Assembly: GCA_051294375.1 (NCBI GenBank)
Contig: CM119265.1
Span: forward strand, 29,488,852 to 29,552,851
Length of the DNA: 64,000 bases
Origin: Paraspadella gotoi
Taxonomy: Eukaryota; Chaetognatha
Reading direction: 5' to 3'
Made by a program: the position numbers and the translations under genes. Positions 46,959 through 60,258 of the stretch are shown here, piece by piece (the first letter of the stretch is position 1; each line of letters opens with the position of its first letter). The notes beneath the pieces are model-generated. The model was not told the origin of the DNA, did not search any database, and saw only the letters and a list, made by a program, of their open reading frames with translations.

Positions 46959-49900
46959 CTGTTAGGGGGGGAGAAGGTCACGTGATTGAGTATGGACGTG
47001 TAGAAGTTCACGTGATTTGGAGTGGGTGTGGAGAGGGTCACGTCATTGGGTGTGGACGTAGAGGTTACGTGATTATGGTGTGGGCCTTGACAGGGTCAAA
47101 ATGATTGGGTGTGGATCCGTGTAGAGGGTCCCACGTGATTGGTGTGTGGCATTGACAGGGTCACATGATTGAGTGTGGACGTGTAAAGGGTCAACGTGTT
47201 TTGGAGTGGGTGTGGAGAGGGTAACGTGGTTGGGTGTGGACGTGTAGAGGTTCACTGTGATTTGGAGTGGGTAACGTGATTGGGTGTAGAGGTTGGCGTG
47301 TAAGAGGTAAGGCGTAGTAAAATTTCTAAAATTAAAATTTAATTAAAATTCTAAAAGTGAGGAACGAACAACATTAATATTAAATGAACATTTATGTAAT
47401 CAAAAAATTCATAATAAATTTTTACAATTTACGGCAGTTAGGCCATATTTAAATACTAGTACAAAACCAATAATGTTAAATTTTAAAAACAGTTTTTTTT
47501 AAATTTTTTTGCAGATATGGATTCGGTCATAAAAGTTGGTTAAAAAGAAAATACACTCTTTTTGAAATATTCCTTCATTAAGTGGGTCAAAAATTAGAAA
47601 AAGCTATATTTTTAAGCTGAAAATTAAACTTTTTATATATTAATATAGTTTTTTTAATTTTAACCACTTAATGAAAGAATTTTTTTAAAATGATTTATAT
47701 TTTCTTTTATCACTTTTGGACGAGGATTCAATCTGCAATCAAAATAAGAAAGCTTAATTTTGAAATTTTTTGATTTTATAAGGATAGTACTATATATAAA
47801 TATAGCCTACTGCGAAAATTAAAACATAAAATTAATTTTTATTTACAAATAAATAGTTATGGATGGTATTGTTGTTCATAATTGACTTTAGATTTTTTGT
47901 ATGTAACTTTCACTAAAAGCCTTAGTGTAGAGGGTCAAGTGATTGGGTGTGGGCGTTGATAGGGTCACATGATTGGGTGTGGACGTGTAGAGGGTCACGT
48001 GATGTGGAGTGGGTCACGTGTTTGGGTGTGGACGTGTAGAGGGTCACGTGATTGGGTGTGGACGTGTAGAGAGTCACGTGATTTGGTGTGGGCGTTGACA
48101 GGGTCACATGATTGGGTGTAGGTGAGGCGGTCACGTGATTTGGTTGTGGTCACGGTTGATTGGGTGTGGGACGTGTAAGATGGTCACGTCGATTGGGTGT
48201 GGACGTGTAAATGGTCACGTGTTTAGGTGTGGGGGTGAGAGGGTCACGTTATCGGGGTATTAGATTTTAGTCGCGCCGCAAGTACTTTCGGTGAAAATCT
48301 ATAAGCTTCTTTTTGGTTTGTCTATCAGTTAGATGATCTGTGTGACGGTCTATGGATCTATCCTGTTTATATTTTAAATTTTTATAAGTCAGATAATATG
48401 GTATCGTTTAAGTTCTCATTTGTTATGTAGGTAAGGTACCATAGAATATTTCATGTACATATATATTATATTTGTGCAGTCATGTGATCATTTAACAAGT
48501 TTGAGCAAACAATGTCGGATCTGCCCACGATCATTATCGGTAATTAATTAATTAATTAATTAATTAATTAATTAATTAATTAATTAATTAATTAATTAAT
48601 TAATTAATAATTAATTTATTCAAGTTAATTATTTAATTAATTATGCAATTATGCAATTAATTTGATCCAAAATGTTTGTTTTGATTGATTAATTAACTGA
48701 TTAATTAATTATTGATTAATTATTTGACTAATTGATTAATTAACTAATTAATTATTTGATTAATTAATACATCTTGCATTTACATTTAAAATAAAAAGAA
48801 AAAGAAGCATAAACATTTAGTGAAAAAGGTTCTTTTTTTTTTATTTAAACTCATTTCCACTCAAACGATTTCATCGAAGCTTGATTTCCAGTTTAATCAC
48901 ACACTTTTCTACCCAAATACAAAATTTCAAGTCAATCGCCCCATCCACTCATGAGTAATTAGTGTTCAAATAGTGAAATATATTTTTTTGTTTTTTCCAT
49001 TTAAACTCATTTCCACTCGGACGTTTCCATCGAAACTTCATATCCAGCTCAATCACACACTTCCCTACCCACACACAAAATTTCATTCCAATCCATCCAT
49101 CCAATCACGAGTAATTGGTGTTTCTTGCTAAGGTGGGACGGACGGACGGACGGATGGAAGTATGGACGGACGGACGGACAGACGGACGGACCGACGGACA
49201 TCGTTTTTTTTGCATAATTTATCATAATTCGATGTTCTGACATGATATAAATGAATACCCGACAAGATTGAGGGGGCGGACCAACGGACCGACAAGGTGA
49301 ATTATAGAGTCGGGATCTGCTAAAAAATAAAACAAAAATTTGACATTTCCTATCTATAAATAAATATTAAAAAATTAATTACTAGTGTTTTAGCCATTTT
49401 AGAAAATTTTGGTCCATTGGAAGTTTTCTTAGAATTGTATGAAATTTCGTTTGGGAAGGTTCCCAAATCAAACTTCTGATCCCCCCCCCATTGACAAAGT
49501 TTGGCCCTAATAGGAGAACGTTTGTTATGCAGATGTGGTCAAAAAAAAATTTAAACGTTGAACCCCTTACTATCTCGCTTGTCTTAATTAAACCTTGGGG
49601 TTACTAGAAAGCCAAAACAAAGATCTTTTATTCGAGCCCATGACGAGGTTTCTAGGCTAAATAATAGAAGCTGTACTAAAATTTAAAAAATGATTACAAT
49701 TTTGTTTTACAATTTTCTTTTTTAACTTAAAAAAAAATTATCCATCTTTGTTTATTGTTTTTATGTATTTTTTTACATGGAAACTTCAAAACAGCTAACC
49801 CCCAAAAAGAAAACTGCAATTGTTAAGCTTCGGAAGGCAGGTTTGTTAAGATACAGTTTGCCAAACAGTTAAATTTCTTTACTACCACCATCTGCAGAGT

Positions 49901-52633
49901 TGTCACCAAATTTAAAGCAACTGGAGATCTTGGACAAACTGTTGGAAAGAGGTGGCCTCGCATATCCTTGGAGAGCAAAGACAATAACCTGGAAGGTCTC
50001 ACAATTCAAGACCGTGAGGCTTTTGCAAACCAGTTGAAAAAAAAATGGAGAGAAGAACGAGGAATTGTCGCCAGTCGTTCAACAGTGAATAGGCGGCTTT
50101 TCATGGAGGATGAAGCTCCTGGNNNNNNNNNNNNNNNNNNNNNNNNNNNNNNNNNNNNNNNNNNNNNNNNNNNNNNNNNNNNNNNNNNNNNNNNNNNNNN
50201 NNNNNNNNNNNNNNNNNNNNNNNNNNNNNNNNNNNNNNNNNNNNNNNNNNNNNNNNNNNNNNNNNNNNNNNNNNNNNNNNNNNNNNNNNNNNNNNNNNNN
50301 NNNNNNNNNNNNNNNNNNNNNNNNNNNNNNNNNNNNNNNNNNNNNNNNNNNNNNNNNNNNNNNNNNNNNNNNNNNNNNNNNNNNNNNNNNNNNNNNNNNN
50401 NNNNNNNNNNNNNNNNNNNNNNNNNNNNNNNNNNNNNNNNNNNNNNNNNNNNNNNNNNNNNNNNNNNNNNNNNNNNNNNNNNNNNNNNNNNNNNNNNNNN
50501 NNNNNNNNNNNNNNNNNNNNNNNNNNNNNNNNNNNNNNNNNNNNNNNNNNNNNNNNNNNNNNNNNNNNNNNNNNNNNNNNNNNNNNNNNNNNNNNNNNNN
50601 NNNNNNNNNNNNNNNNNNNNNNNNNNNNNNNNNNNNNNNNNNNNNNNNNNNNNNNNNNNNNNNNNNNNNNNNNNNNNNNNNNNNNNNNNNNNNNNNNNNN
50701 NNNNNNNNNNNNNNNNNNNNNNNNNNNNNNNNNNNNNNNNNNNNNNNNNNNNNNNNNNNNNNNNNNNNNNNNNNNNNNNNNNNNNNNNNNNNNNNNNNNN
50801 NNNNNNNNNNNNNNNNNNNNNNNNNNNNNNNNNNNNNNNNNNNNNNNTTCCTCAGTGGACTTTCCATTCGCCTTTAAGTATGAAAAATATATTGTACGAT
50901 ACATTTGGTCAAAAATAAGTTTAATAGTTAAAATAAAATGCATTTTTTATTTCGGGCGAATTTTGAAGGAACAGCATATCTATTTTTAAGACTCTATTAA
51001 AATGTTCTCTCAGACTCGCTATTTACTATGATATGCTAGAGGAGACGTATAGTGCTTGCTGTATCGGCTAGCGAGAAATGAAAGGGTTCAGCCTTCCCGC
51101 CGAATCAATTTTAATTTTTTAATTGTGTCTGGATTTCTATGCGAAACTTCCTTTATCCTCTAACGAGTTTCCCGAGTTTCTCGGCCCCAACTTCAGCAAC
51201 TCTTGAGGTCCTCGAGTTTTTCTCTAGGTGCGGGCGGGGGGTGGGTAGTTTAGATCGCTTGCTTTGTGTCTTTTAGCAGCCTGAAGGGACAAAGACAGGG
51301 ATGTGAATGGAATATAGAATGCTCTGAAAAGGTATCCTAATGTGGGAAAATATATATTGACGTCAGGAAAATCTATACGGCGACAAAATCATGAGGGTAA
51401 AAAAAGGGAGAAACTAGTAGGAGAAGAGAGAAAGGTGAACTGAATCTCGTGAACGCGGCCCCGAATCCCTGGAAGGAGGATGAAGAGGAGGTGAATGAGA
51501 AAGAGGGGGTAATAGACCCTCGTCTGTCTATCACCCTTTATACTGGAATGGACCAAGACAGGGATAAGAAAGGGAATGATAGGGATGTGAATGGACAAAC
51601 ACAAGAAAGTGAATGGACAAAGACAGGGATAAGAAGGGACAAAGATAGGGATAAGAAGGGGAATGACAGCGATGTGAATGGACAAANNNNNNNNNNNNNN
51701 NNNNNNNNNNNNNNNNNNNNNNNNNNNNNNNNNNNNNNNNNNNNNNNNNNNNNNNNNNNNNNNNNNNNNNNNNNNNNNNNNNNNNNNNNNNNNNNNNNNN
51801 NNNNNNNNNNNNNNNNNNNNNNNNNNNNNNNNNNNNNNNNNNNNNNNNNNNNNNNNNNNNNNNNNNNNNNNNNNNNNNNNNNNNNNNNNNNNNNNNNNNN
51901 NNNNNNNNNNNNNNNNNNNNNNNNNNNNNNNNNNNNNNNNNNNNNNNNNNNNNNNNNNNNNNNNNNNNNNNNNNNNNNNNNNNNNNNNNNNNNNNNNNNN
52001 NNNNNNNNNNNNNNNNNNATGAACAAAGACAGGGAGTAGATTGGACAAAGACAGGGATAAGAAAGGGAATGACAGGGATGTGGATGGACAAACACAAGAA
52101 AGTGAATGGACAAAGACAGGGATAAGAAGGGGAATGACAGCGATGTGAATGGAGAAACACAAGGAAGTGAATGGACAAAGACATGGATAAGAAGGGACAA
52201 AGACAGGGATTCTAATGAACAAAGACAGGGAGTAGATTGGACAAAGACAGGGATTAGAAGGGGAATGACAGGGATGTGATTGGACAAACACAAGAAAGTG
52301 AATGGACAAAGACAGGGATAAGAAGGAACAAAGACAGGGATTCTAATGAACAAAGACAGGGAGTAGATTGGACAAAGACGATAAGAAGGGGAATTAGGTA
52401 GAGGGATGTTAATGGACAAAGTCAGGAAAGTGAATGGACAATGACCGGGCGGTGAATGGACAAAGACATTGATGTGAATGAATGAAGACAGGCATGTTGA
52501 TGGACAATGACAGGGATTGAATTTGACAAAGACATAGTTGTAAAAGGACAAATAAGTGGATGTATTCACAAAGTCATAAATTTATTTCATTTAAATTTGT
52601 TTTTATTGTCTTACTCATATATCACTAATCACT

Positions 52634-52675
<42 letters not shown>

Positions 52676-53825
52676 CCTCTCTCACTCCCTCCCCACTGAG
52701 AAAGCTTGTATAGAGAGACCTCCAGGTTAAACTCCCGCTCTTCTCCGGACCCACCATGCTAAATTCGTAATTTAACTTATTTTCATATTTGTATATTATG
52801 TAGAAATAAATTTCCTTTGCAAGTACATAAATGTATGTACCGCTCTGAAACATATTTTATTGTTAATTTGTTAACTCTCACATTTGAGAGTATTACAAAT
52901 CAAATCAAGTCAATTTTCTTTCTCCCCACCTGTAAATCATAGGCCATGTCGGCTTGGCTTTTCTTGGATTGGACCTCCCGGTCGTAAGAGGCCTTTTTCA
53001 GATGGAAGTCTCTCTCTGCTTTTGCAATTTCGACGTCATTTTGGAACCGCGCTGCCATCCGTTGCTCTTCGGCGATGGCTTCCTTGATCCCCGCATCCCG
53101 ACGAGCTTCTGCTTCGCCGATTCGTGCGTCACGTTTTACCTGACGAGTTGATGGGGGNNNNNNNNNNNNNNNNNNNNNNNNNNNNNNNNNNNNNNNNNNN
53201 NNNNNNNNNNNNNNNNNNNNNNNNNNNNNNNNNNNNNNNNNNNNNNNNNNNNNNNNNNNNNNNNNNNNNNNNNNNNNNNNNNNNNNAATACGTCTAGGGG
53301 GGGTTGCAGTTAAAGTGGGTTAAAGGGGTTTAAGGAGTTAAGGACAATGAAGAAATCATCATTCAACAATATTACTTCAATTTATAATAATCTGAATAAA
53401 ATTTTAACCCATAAATTAATATTAACGTTTATTGTTTTAAATTTTTTTTTTTTAAGTATTTTAACTTAGATTGACATACTATAATCACCAGCCATTAGAG
53501 AAGAAAACCTAGTAGCTCATGTTTGCACAGTCTCTATTAATTTATTCTTGCAGAGACACTATGTCTATTCAGGCATGGTCAAGCTCACCATGTCCGTTGA
53601 GGCATAGTAAAGCTCACCTGGGCTGTTCTAGCCATTCCCANNNNNNNNNNNNNNNNNNNNNNNNNNNNNNNNNNNNNNNNNNNNNNNNNNNNNNNNNNNN
53701 NNNNNNNNNNNNNNNNNNNNNNNNNNNNNNNNNNNNNNNNNNNNNNNNNNNNNNNNNNNNNNNNNNNNNNNNNNNNNNNNNNNNNNNNNNNNNNNNNNNN
53801 NNNNNNNNNNNNNNNNNNNNNNNNN

Positions 53826-53861
<36 letters not shown>

Positions 53862-56800
53862 GAGCGAGAACGAGATATTTTTAAGAATTGAGTTTAAAGA
53901 AAAATAAAAATAAAGAAAACGTGAATTTAAAAAAAAAGGATTTGATTCGTTTTATTCAGTGAAACTTTTCCGTGAATCGGAAAATTGATTGATTGATTGA
54001 TTGATTTAAAGTAAGTTTTACATTTGGTTATAAAGTTTTCATGATCCNNNNNNNNNNNNNNNNNNNNNNNNNTATAGATATATACAGGAGGAGATATACA
54101 TAAGCAGGCTTCCATTTGCTGATGGCTAATATAACTCCGGGCTTTCGAGAGCTACAAGTTTCTGATGTGGGGTAGATATATATAGATAATATCGCGGCGC
54201 AAGATATATATACGGTCTTCCCAGCATATATATATAAATATATATATTTTATATATAAGGGATAGAACGGGCCGGATTGGCCAGTGCGCCAATAGACGCG
54301 CTGTTGGATTGGTGGATAAGAGCAGATAGAGATATAGAGAGATATTCGTAATATAGAGAGGCAGAGAGAGGAAGCGAGAGAGGAGATTGCTATAATAAAT
54401 GAAAATAAATGTAAAGCCGCCATCTTGCGAAGTCGTGTGGTCATCTTTTGGCGTCTCCGTCAATTAGACCCAACTGTAAACAATGTCGTTTAATATAATA
54501 AAACATTAGGCCCAACGAGGCCCATGGTGGTGTCAGGTAAGCCCATGATAATAATAATTGAATATAATGTCGGCATTTCATATAATAGTTAGTATATAGA
54601 TATATATATATATAATAGAATATAGAGATAAGGTCAAAATCGTTGGTAAAATTTTAGTGGACTTTTTCAATAGAAATTATGTTTGTTTCTAAGAGATAAA
54701 ATAATATAATATAGAGGTTGCAAGACTTAGCTAAAATAATTAATATAAAACTAATTATTTTAATATAATATATATATTTCTTCAATCAAATTTGATATCT
54801 TCAAGATATATGATATATATATAGACAGATATATATATAGAGTCTCTGTCTCTGTCTCTCTCATATATATATATATATATACTCTTTCTCTTCTCTGAAG
54901 AGAATTTCGGAAAATAAAAACAATTTTTTATGCCTTTTTTTTCTTATATAATATAACTTTTTCTTGCGAGATATATGTCGGCCTTAAGATCAGAGAGAGA
55001 CAGAGAGAGAAACAGACAGAATTTTAATAGATAGATAGAATAAAAAGAGAGAGAGAGAGAGAGAGACAGAGACAGAAGAGAATGTTCTGTCTTTATTCCC
55101 CGACGTCCTCCCCCCCCAGGAGAGGCTGGTGGTTCTCAGCCAGACGCAGCCGTCGACGACTGCAAGGGGAAGAGAGTCCCAGATAGAGACAACGATGTTG
55201 GGTGCATGGGTCAAAAAACAGATAAGAGAGATAGCATAGAGAGCTTACGCCCAGATGTGCAATCAGAAATATAGAGATGGGCAAGAGATATCATGTGTAA
55301 TTGTGGAGTACGAACAACAAGATATAAGATATAGATAGAAAATAAATAATATAGAGAAGACAAAGCGAAAGAATAGTGTAACATATGGTATGATATTGAG
55401 TCGAATGTCCATAAGAATGAGAGAAAAATAGAAGAGAGAAGAAGAGAGGCGAGAGAAGTAGAGAGGATAGAGAGAGATAGAGAGAGAAGAGAGAGAAGAG
55501 AGAGAGATAGATATATATCATATGTAACGATATGATAGAGAGAACAATATATATTATAATAAAATATTATATATATATTGAGAATAATCGATAAACAGTT
55601 TCACGAAATTATCATAAATATATATATTAACCCGCATATAATTTCAGGATGCTGATAGATCTTGATAGATAGAGGAGCCAGAGATATATATAGATATGAG
55701 ATATTAAGATAGACAGGTAAAGTTAGTTTCATATATTTATACATATATATATATATATAAGCCACGAATATTATTGTGGCTAGATAAACATTTTTCCTTA
55801 TTTTTTATTCTCATCGATATATTAGTCATTTGTTTTACTATATTTATAATCTTTCTCCCGGAATATACCTATTTCTATATCCTTCTTTTTTTTGCATACA
55901 TATAATATATAACTCATCCTCCTCTCTCTCATCTCTCGAATCTCTTCTCTCTCTCTCTCTCCGCGCATTCTCTCTATTTCCCTGAGCTCTCTATTTTCTA
56001 ATTCTTCCGGCTTTCTCTGTCTCTCTTTTTTTTCCGTGCTCTCTTTGCTACTCTCTCTTCCCATTTCCTACCTCTCGCTCCTCTTTTCTCCCCTTCTCTG
56101 CTGCATCTCTGCTCTCGTCTTCCACCGTTCCCCCCCGCGCTCTCTTTTTTCTGCACTGCTTCATCCTTCGCCCTTTATCTGCATGCACTCCTTCTCTGTC
56201 GGCTCTATCCCCCCTCCCCTTTCTCTCTTTCGCTCTCCTCGTTGCTTCCTATCGAGACCGCTCCCTCTCCCTCTCTTCACCACTCATCTCCCGCACTCTC
56301 CCAACTCTTCTCTGGCGCCTCCGCTCTCCGCGCCTGCACCGTCTCTCGTTTCTTCCTTACTCCACTTTCTCTGCTCTGCTCTCGTGTCTCTCTCCCACTC
56401 CTCTGTCACCCTCCGTCTCTTCTCTTCAGGATTTGCCCTGAAGCACAGATGACTCTGACAATTGAGTCTCACCACAGTTTATACGCCGCCTTGGTGTAGC
56501 AATATCTGTCACCGGTATCGGCCCCAGGTCCAGATGATGATAATGATTAAGATAATGGTTGGTTGACAACGGGCATGGATTGACTAATGAATCCGCGCAA
56601 GGTCAGATGATGATGAATAGTGATTTAACGATATTGGTGACACGCATGAATGACTATGACATCCTAAGGTCAGATATGATGATGTGATTAAGATAATGGT
56701 GGACAACCATGATGACTATGACATCTCCCATGTCAGATGATGGATGATAATGATTAAGATAATGATGACAACGACAGATGACTATGACATCGCCCAGGTC

Positions 56801-59588
56801 ATATGATAATGAATAGAAGAGATAAATGATGACAACGATGATAAAAATCCGAGGACAGAACGAGGTGATTCCTGGCAAGCGGCCATAATGATAATGATGG
56901 ATAATGATGATGATAGTAATAATTATGATTATGACATCAAGGTAAAAATTCCAAGACACGAAACGAGAGAGTGCTGGCTGCTGCCTGCCAAAATTTTTAG
57001 GGGCAGACAGAAAGCAGAGAATCCGTCGCAATTGGCACTGGAGACACCTTGAACGGTCAATCAAACAGCGAGCGAAATGCATGGGTAAGGAAATTGGGTT
57101 GAGGGTCAGGATATTGGGATAGGGTAAGGAAATTGGGTTAGGGTCAGGATATTCGGCTCTGAAAAGGCTATGCCTAACACGGGAAGTAAAGTCTCAGAGA
57201 CATGCGTGAATATAATATATTGATGGCAGGCGACAAAAACGTGAGGGTAAAAAAAGTAGGAGAAGAGAGAGAAGGCTAGAAGTGAACCTCGGGAAGCGGC
57301 CGGCCAAATCTAATGGGAGGAGGATGAAGAGGAGGTGAATGAGAAGGAGTGGGGGTAATCAGACCCGCGTCGGTCTATCTCCTTTTATACCTGATTGGTT
57401 GCAGTTCAAGCTAGACACGATCATGTGTGAGAAATTGGGTCGGGTCAGGATATTGGTTAAGGTGGCAACAGTCACGATCGAGTGGTAAGGAAATTGGGTC
57501 GGGTCCAGGTATTAATGTCAGGTCAATAGTCAGATGAATAAGCTTGAGAGAGACCCGCATAGAGGTAGATCTCCTGTACTTGGTCGAAGTAAGTTTTACA
57601 TTTGGTTATAAAGTTTTCATGATCCCAACCAAGTACAGAGATCTACCTCTATGCGGGTCTCTCTAACTTATCATGTGACTTTGACCTGACATAATATTCT
57701 GACCCGACCCAATTTCCTTACCAATGATCGTGACTATGACCTGACCCAATATCCTGACCCGACCCAATTTCTTACCAATGATCGTGTCTTTGACCTGAAC
57801 CAATCAGTATAAAAGAAGATAGACCGACGCGGGTCTATTCACCTCCTCTTCATCCTCCTCCCAGGGATTCGGGGCCGCGTTCCCGAGGTTCACTTCACCT
57901 TCTCTCTCTTCTCCTACTTTTTTTACCCTCACGATTTTGTCGCCGTATAGATTTTCCTGGCATCAATATATTATTTTCCCGCATTCTCGTGACTTTACTT
58001 CCGGTTATGATTCCTTTTCAGAGCCAATATCCTGACCCGACCCAATGTCCTTACCCATGATCGCTCGTTGATGACCTTCAAGTGTCTNNNNNNNNNNNNN
58101 NNNNNNNNNNNNNNNNNNNNNNNNNNNNNNNNNNNNNNNNNNNNNNNNNNNNNNNNNNNNNNNNNNNNNNNNNNNNNNNNNNNNNNNNNNNNNNNNNNNN
58201 NNNNNNNNNNNNNNNNNNNNNNNNNNNNNNNNNNNNNNNNNNNNNNNNNNNNNNNNNNNNNNNNNNNNNNNNNNNNNNNNNNNNNNNNNNNNNNNNNNNN
58301 NNNNNNNNNNNNNNNNNNNNNNNNNNNNNNCCTCGTTCTGTCCTTGGATTTTTACCTGATGTCATAATCAGAATTATTACTATCATCATCTTTATCATCA
58401 TTATCATTATTGGCTGCAGCTAGGATCTCCTCGTTCTGTCCTTGGATTTTTATCATCGTTGTCATCATTATCTTAATCATTATCATCATCATCTGACCTT
58501 GGTGATGTCATAGTCATCATGGTTGTCATCATTATCTTAATCACTATCATCATCATCTGACCTTAGGATGCATAGTATCATGGTTGGTCACCATATCTAA
58601 TCACTTCATCATCATCTGACCTTTGGCCGAGTGTCATTAGTAATCATGGTTGTACCATTATCTTAATCTTTATCATCATTGACCTGGGCGGATACCGTGA
58701 CAGATATTGCTACCCAAGGCGGGTATAAACTGTGGGAGACTCCAATTTGTCAAGTCATTGTGTTCAGGGAAATCCTGAAGAGAAGAGCGAAGAGCGGAAG
58801 GAGAGTGGGAGAAGAGAGAGGAGAGAGAAAGGTGACTGGCAGTAAGAGACAAGAGAGAGGAGGGGGAGAGGGAGGGGAGAGAAAAGTTGGGAGAGGAGAG
58901 TGAGGGGAGAGAGGGGAGCAGGGGAGCGGGAGAGGAAAGAGGAGGGCGAAAGAGAGAAAAGGGAGGGAGGAGGGACAGAGAAGGAGTGATGAAGAGAGAA
59001 GCGGAAAGAGAGTGAAAAAAGAGAGGGGATTGGGAAGGTGGGGAGAGAGATGAGAGAGAAGAGGAAGGTGGAAAGAGGAGGCGAGAGGGGAGTGGGAAGA
59101 GAGAGTAGAAGAGAAGAAGAAAAAAGAGAGAGACAGAGAATAGGAAGAATTAGAAAGATAGAGAGTGGAAATAGAGAGTAATGCGGGCAAGAAGAGAGAG
59201 AGAGGAGGGAGCAGAGAGAGAGAGAGAGGAAAGACAAAAAGAAGATTATAGAAAATAGATTCGGAGAAAGAGATAAAACGCCAAGAATGAATTAATATAT
59301 TCTTGGAGAATAAAAATAAGGAATATAATAATGTTTAGGCGTAGCAAATAAATTTGGTGGCTAACATAATTAAAGGGTGAGAAAAATGTTGACCTAACTT
59401 TACCTGTCTATTCTTTGGATGTACGGCCAGACGAAAACTCGGCCACCAGCGACAAGATTGGGTTTGCTGTGACAGCATCCTGAAAAAGGGATTGAAAAGA
59501 GCTATGAATAATTTTGAAACTGTTACGTATTTATTCTCAATAATATAAATTATGAAAAATAAATGTTTTTCTAAAGTATATATATATA

Positions 59589-59621
<33 letters not shown>

Positions 59622-60218
59622 TACTTTCTTTCCCTTTCTCTCTCTCATTCTCTATCTCTGTTTTTTTTCTCTCATTGGCTTTGGACATTCTACAATAAAT
59701 AAATATTTTCTTTCCTTTCTTTTCTTCGATTTTTGTATTTATTTATTTTTAATTTCATTTTTTCCTACTTTTCGAAACTTGTGCGTACTCCACATTACAC
59801 ACTGGATATGCCCTTTGCCATTGCACACTTCATTGCACATCTCGTTTTAGCCTCATGCGCGACGCATGTTCCATCGTTTTGTGCCCATGCACCAACATCG
59901 TTGGCTGCAGTGGACTCTCTTCCCCTGCAGCGTCGGGCTGCGGTCCTGTGGCTGAGAATCCACAGCGCGCCCAGGGGGGGGGGAGGACGTCGGGGAAAAG
60001 ACAGAACATTCTCTCTGTCTCTGTCTCTCTCTCTCTCTCTCTTTTTTATTTCTGTTGACCGATCATAAAATTCTGTCTGTTTCTCTCTCTGTCTCTCTCT
60101 TGTCTTAAGGCGACAATGATCACGCAATTGAAAAAGGATAAAAAGAAAAAAAGGATAAAAAATTGTTTTTATTTTCCGAAATTTCGCTTTGTCAGGAAGA
60201 GAAAGAGAAACAGGAAGA

Positions 60219-60258
<40 letters not shown>

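Larger units (their letters stand above)
54073..57584 (+). repeat. Left arm of a 3.5-kb inverted duplication (low quality)
   Basis: This segment is the reverse complement of about 57,628-60,900 in the same order, with many indels and spurious AT or AG expansions. It begins right after a 25-N gap and ends in a palindrome centre at 57,585-57,627. It contains disrupted second copies of flotillin exons 1-3 on the plus strand. It looks like a fold-back long-read artefact placed by gap filling, though a real inverted duplication cannot be excluded. Confidence 0.8.

Noticed and set aside
49968-52569. Open frames of 200 to 340 codons
   Set aside because: They run across N gaps or through a Ser/Pro/Cys minisatellite translation and have no real coding content apart from the Tc1 portion noted.
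52954-53151. Plus-strand open frames over the flotillin exon
   Set aside because: Shadows of the minus-strand exon, which has family-specific motifs and proper splice sites.
54100-56030. Dense AT and AG dinucleotide expansions as natural microsatellites
   Set aside because: The mirrored right arm lacks many of them at equivalent positions, so most look like sequence errors in the left arm.
58750-59240. Long Ser/Leu/Pro-rich minus-strand frames
   Set aside because: Antisense reading of a GA-rich tract in flotillin intron 2.
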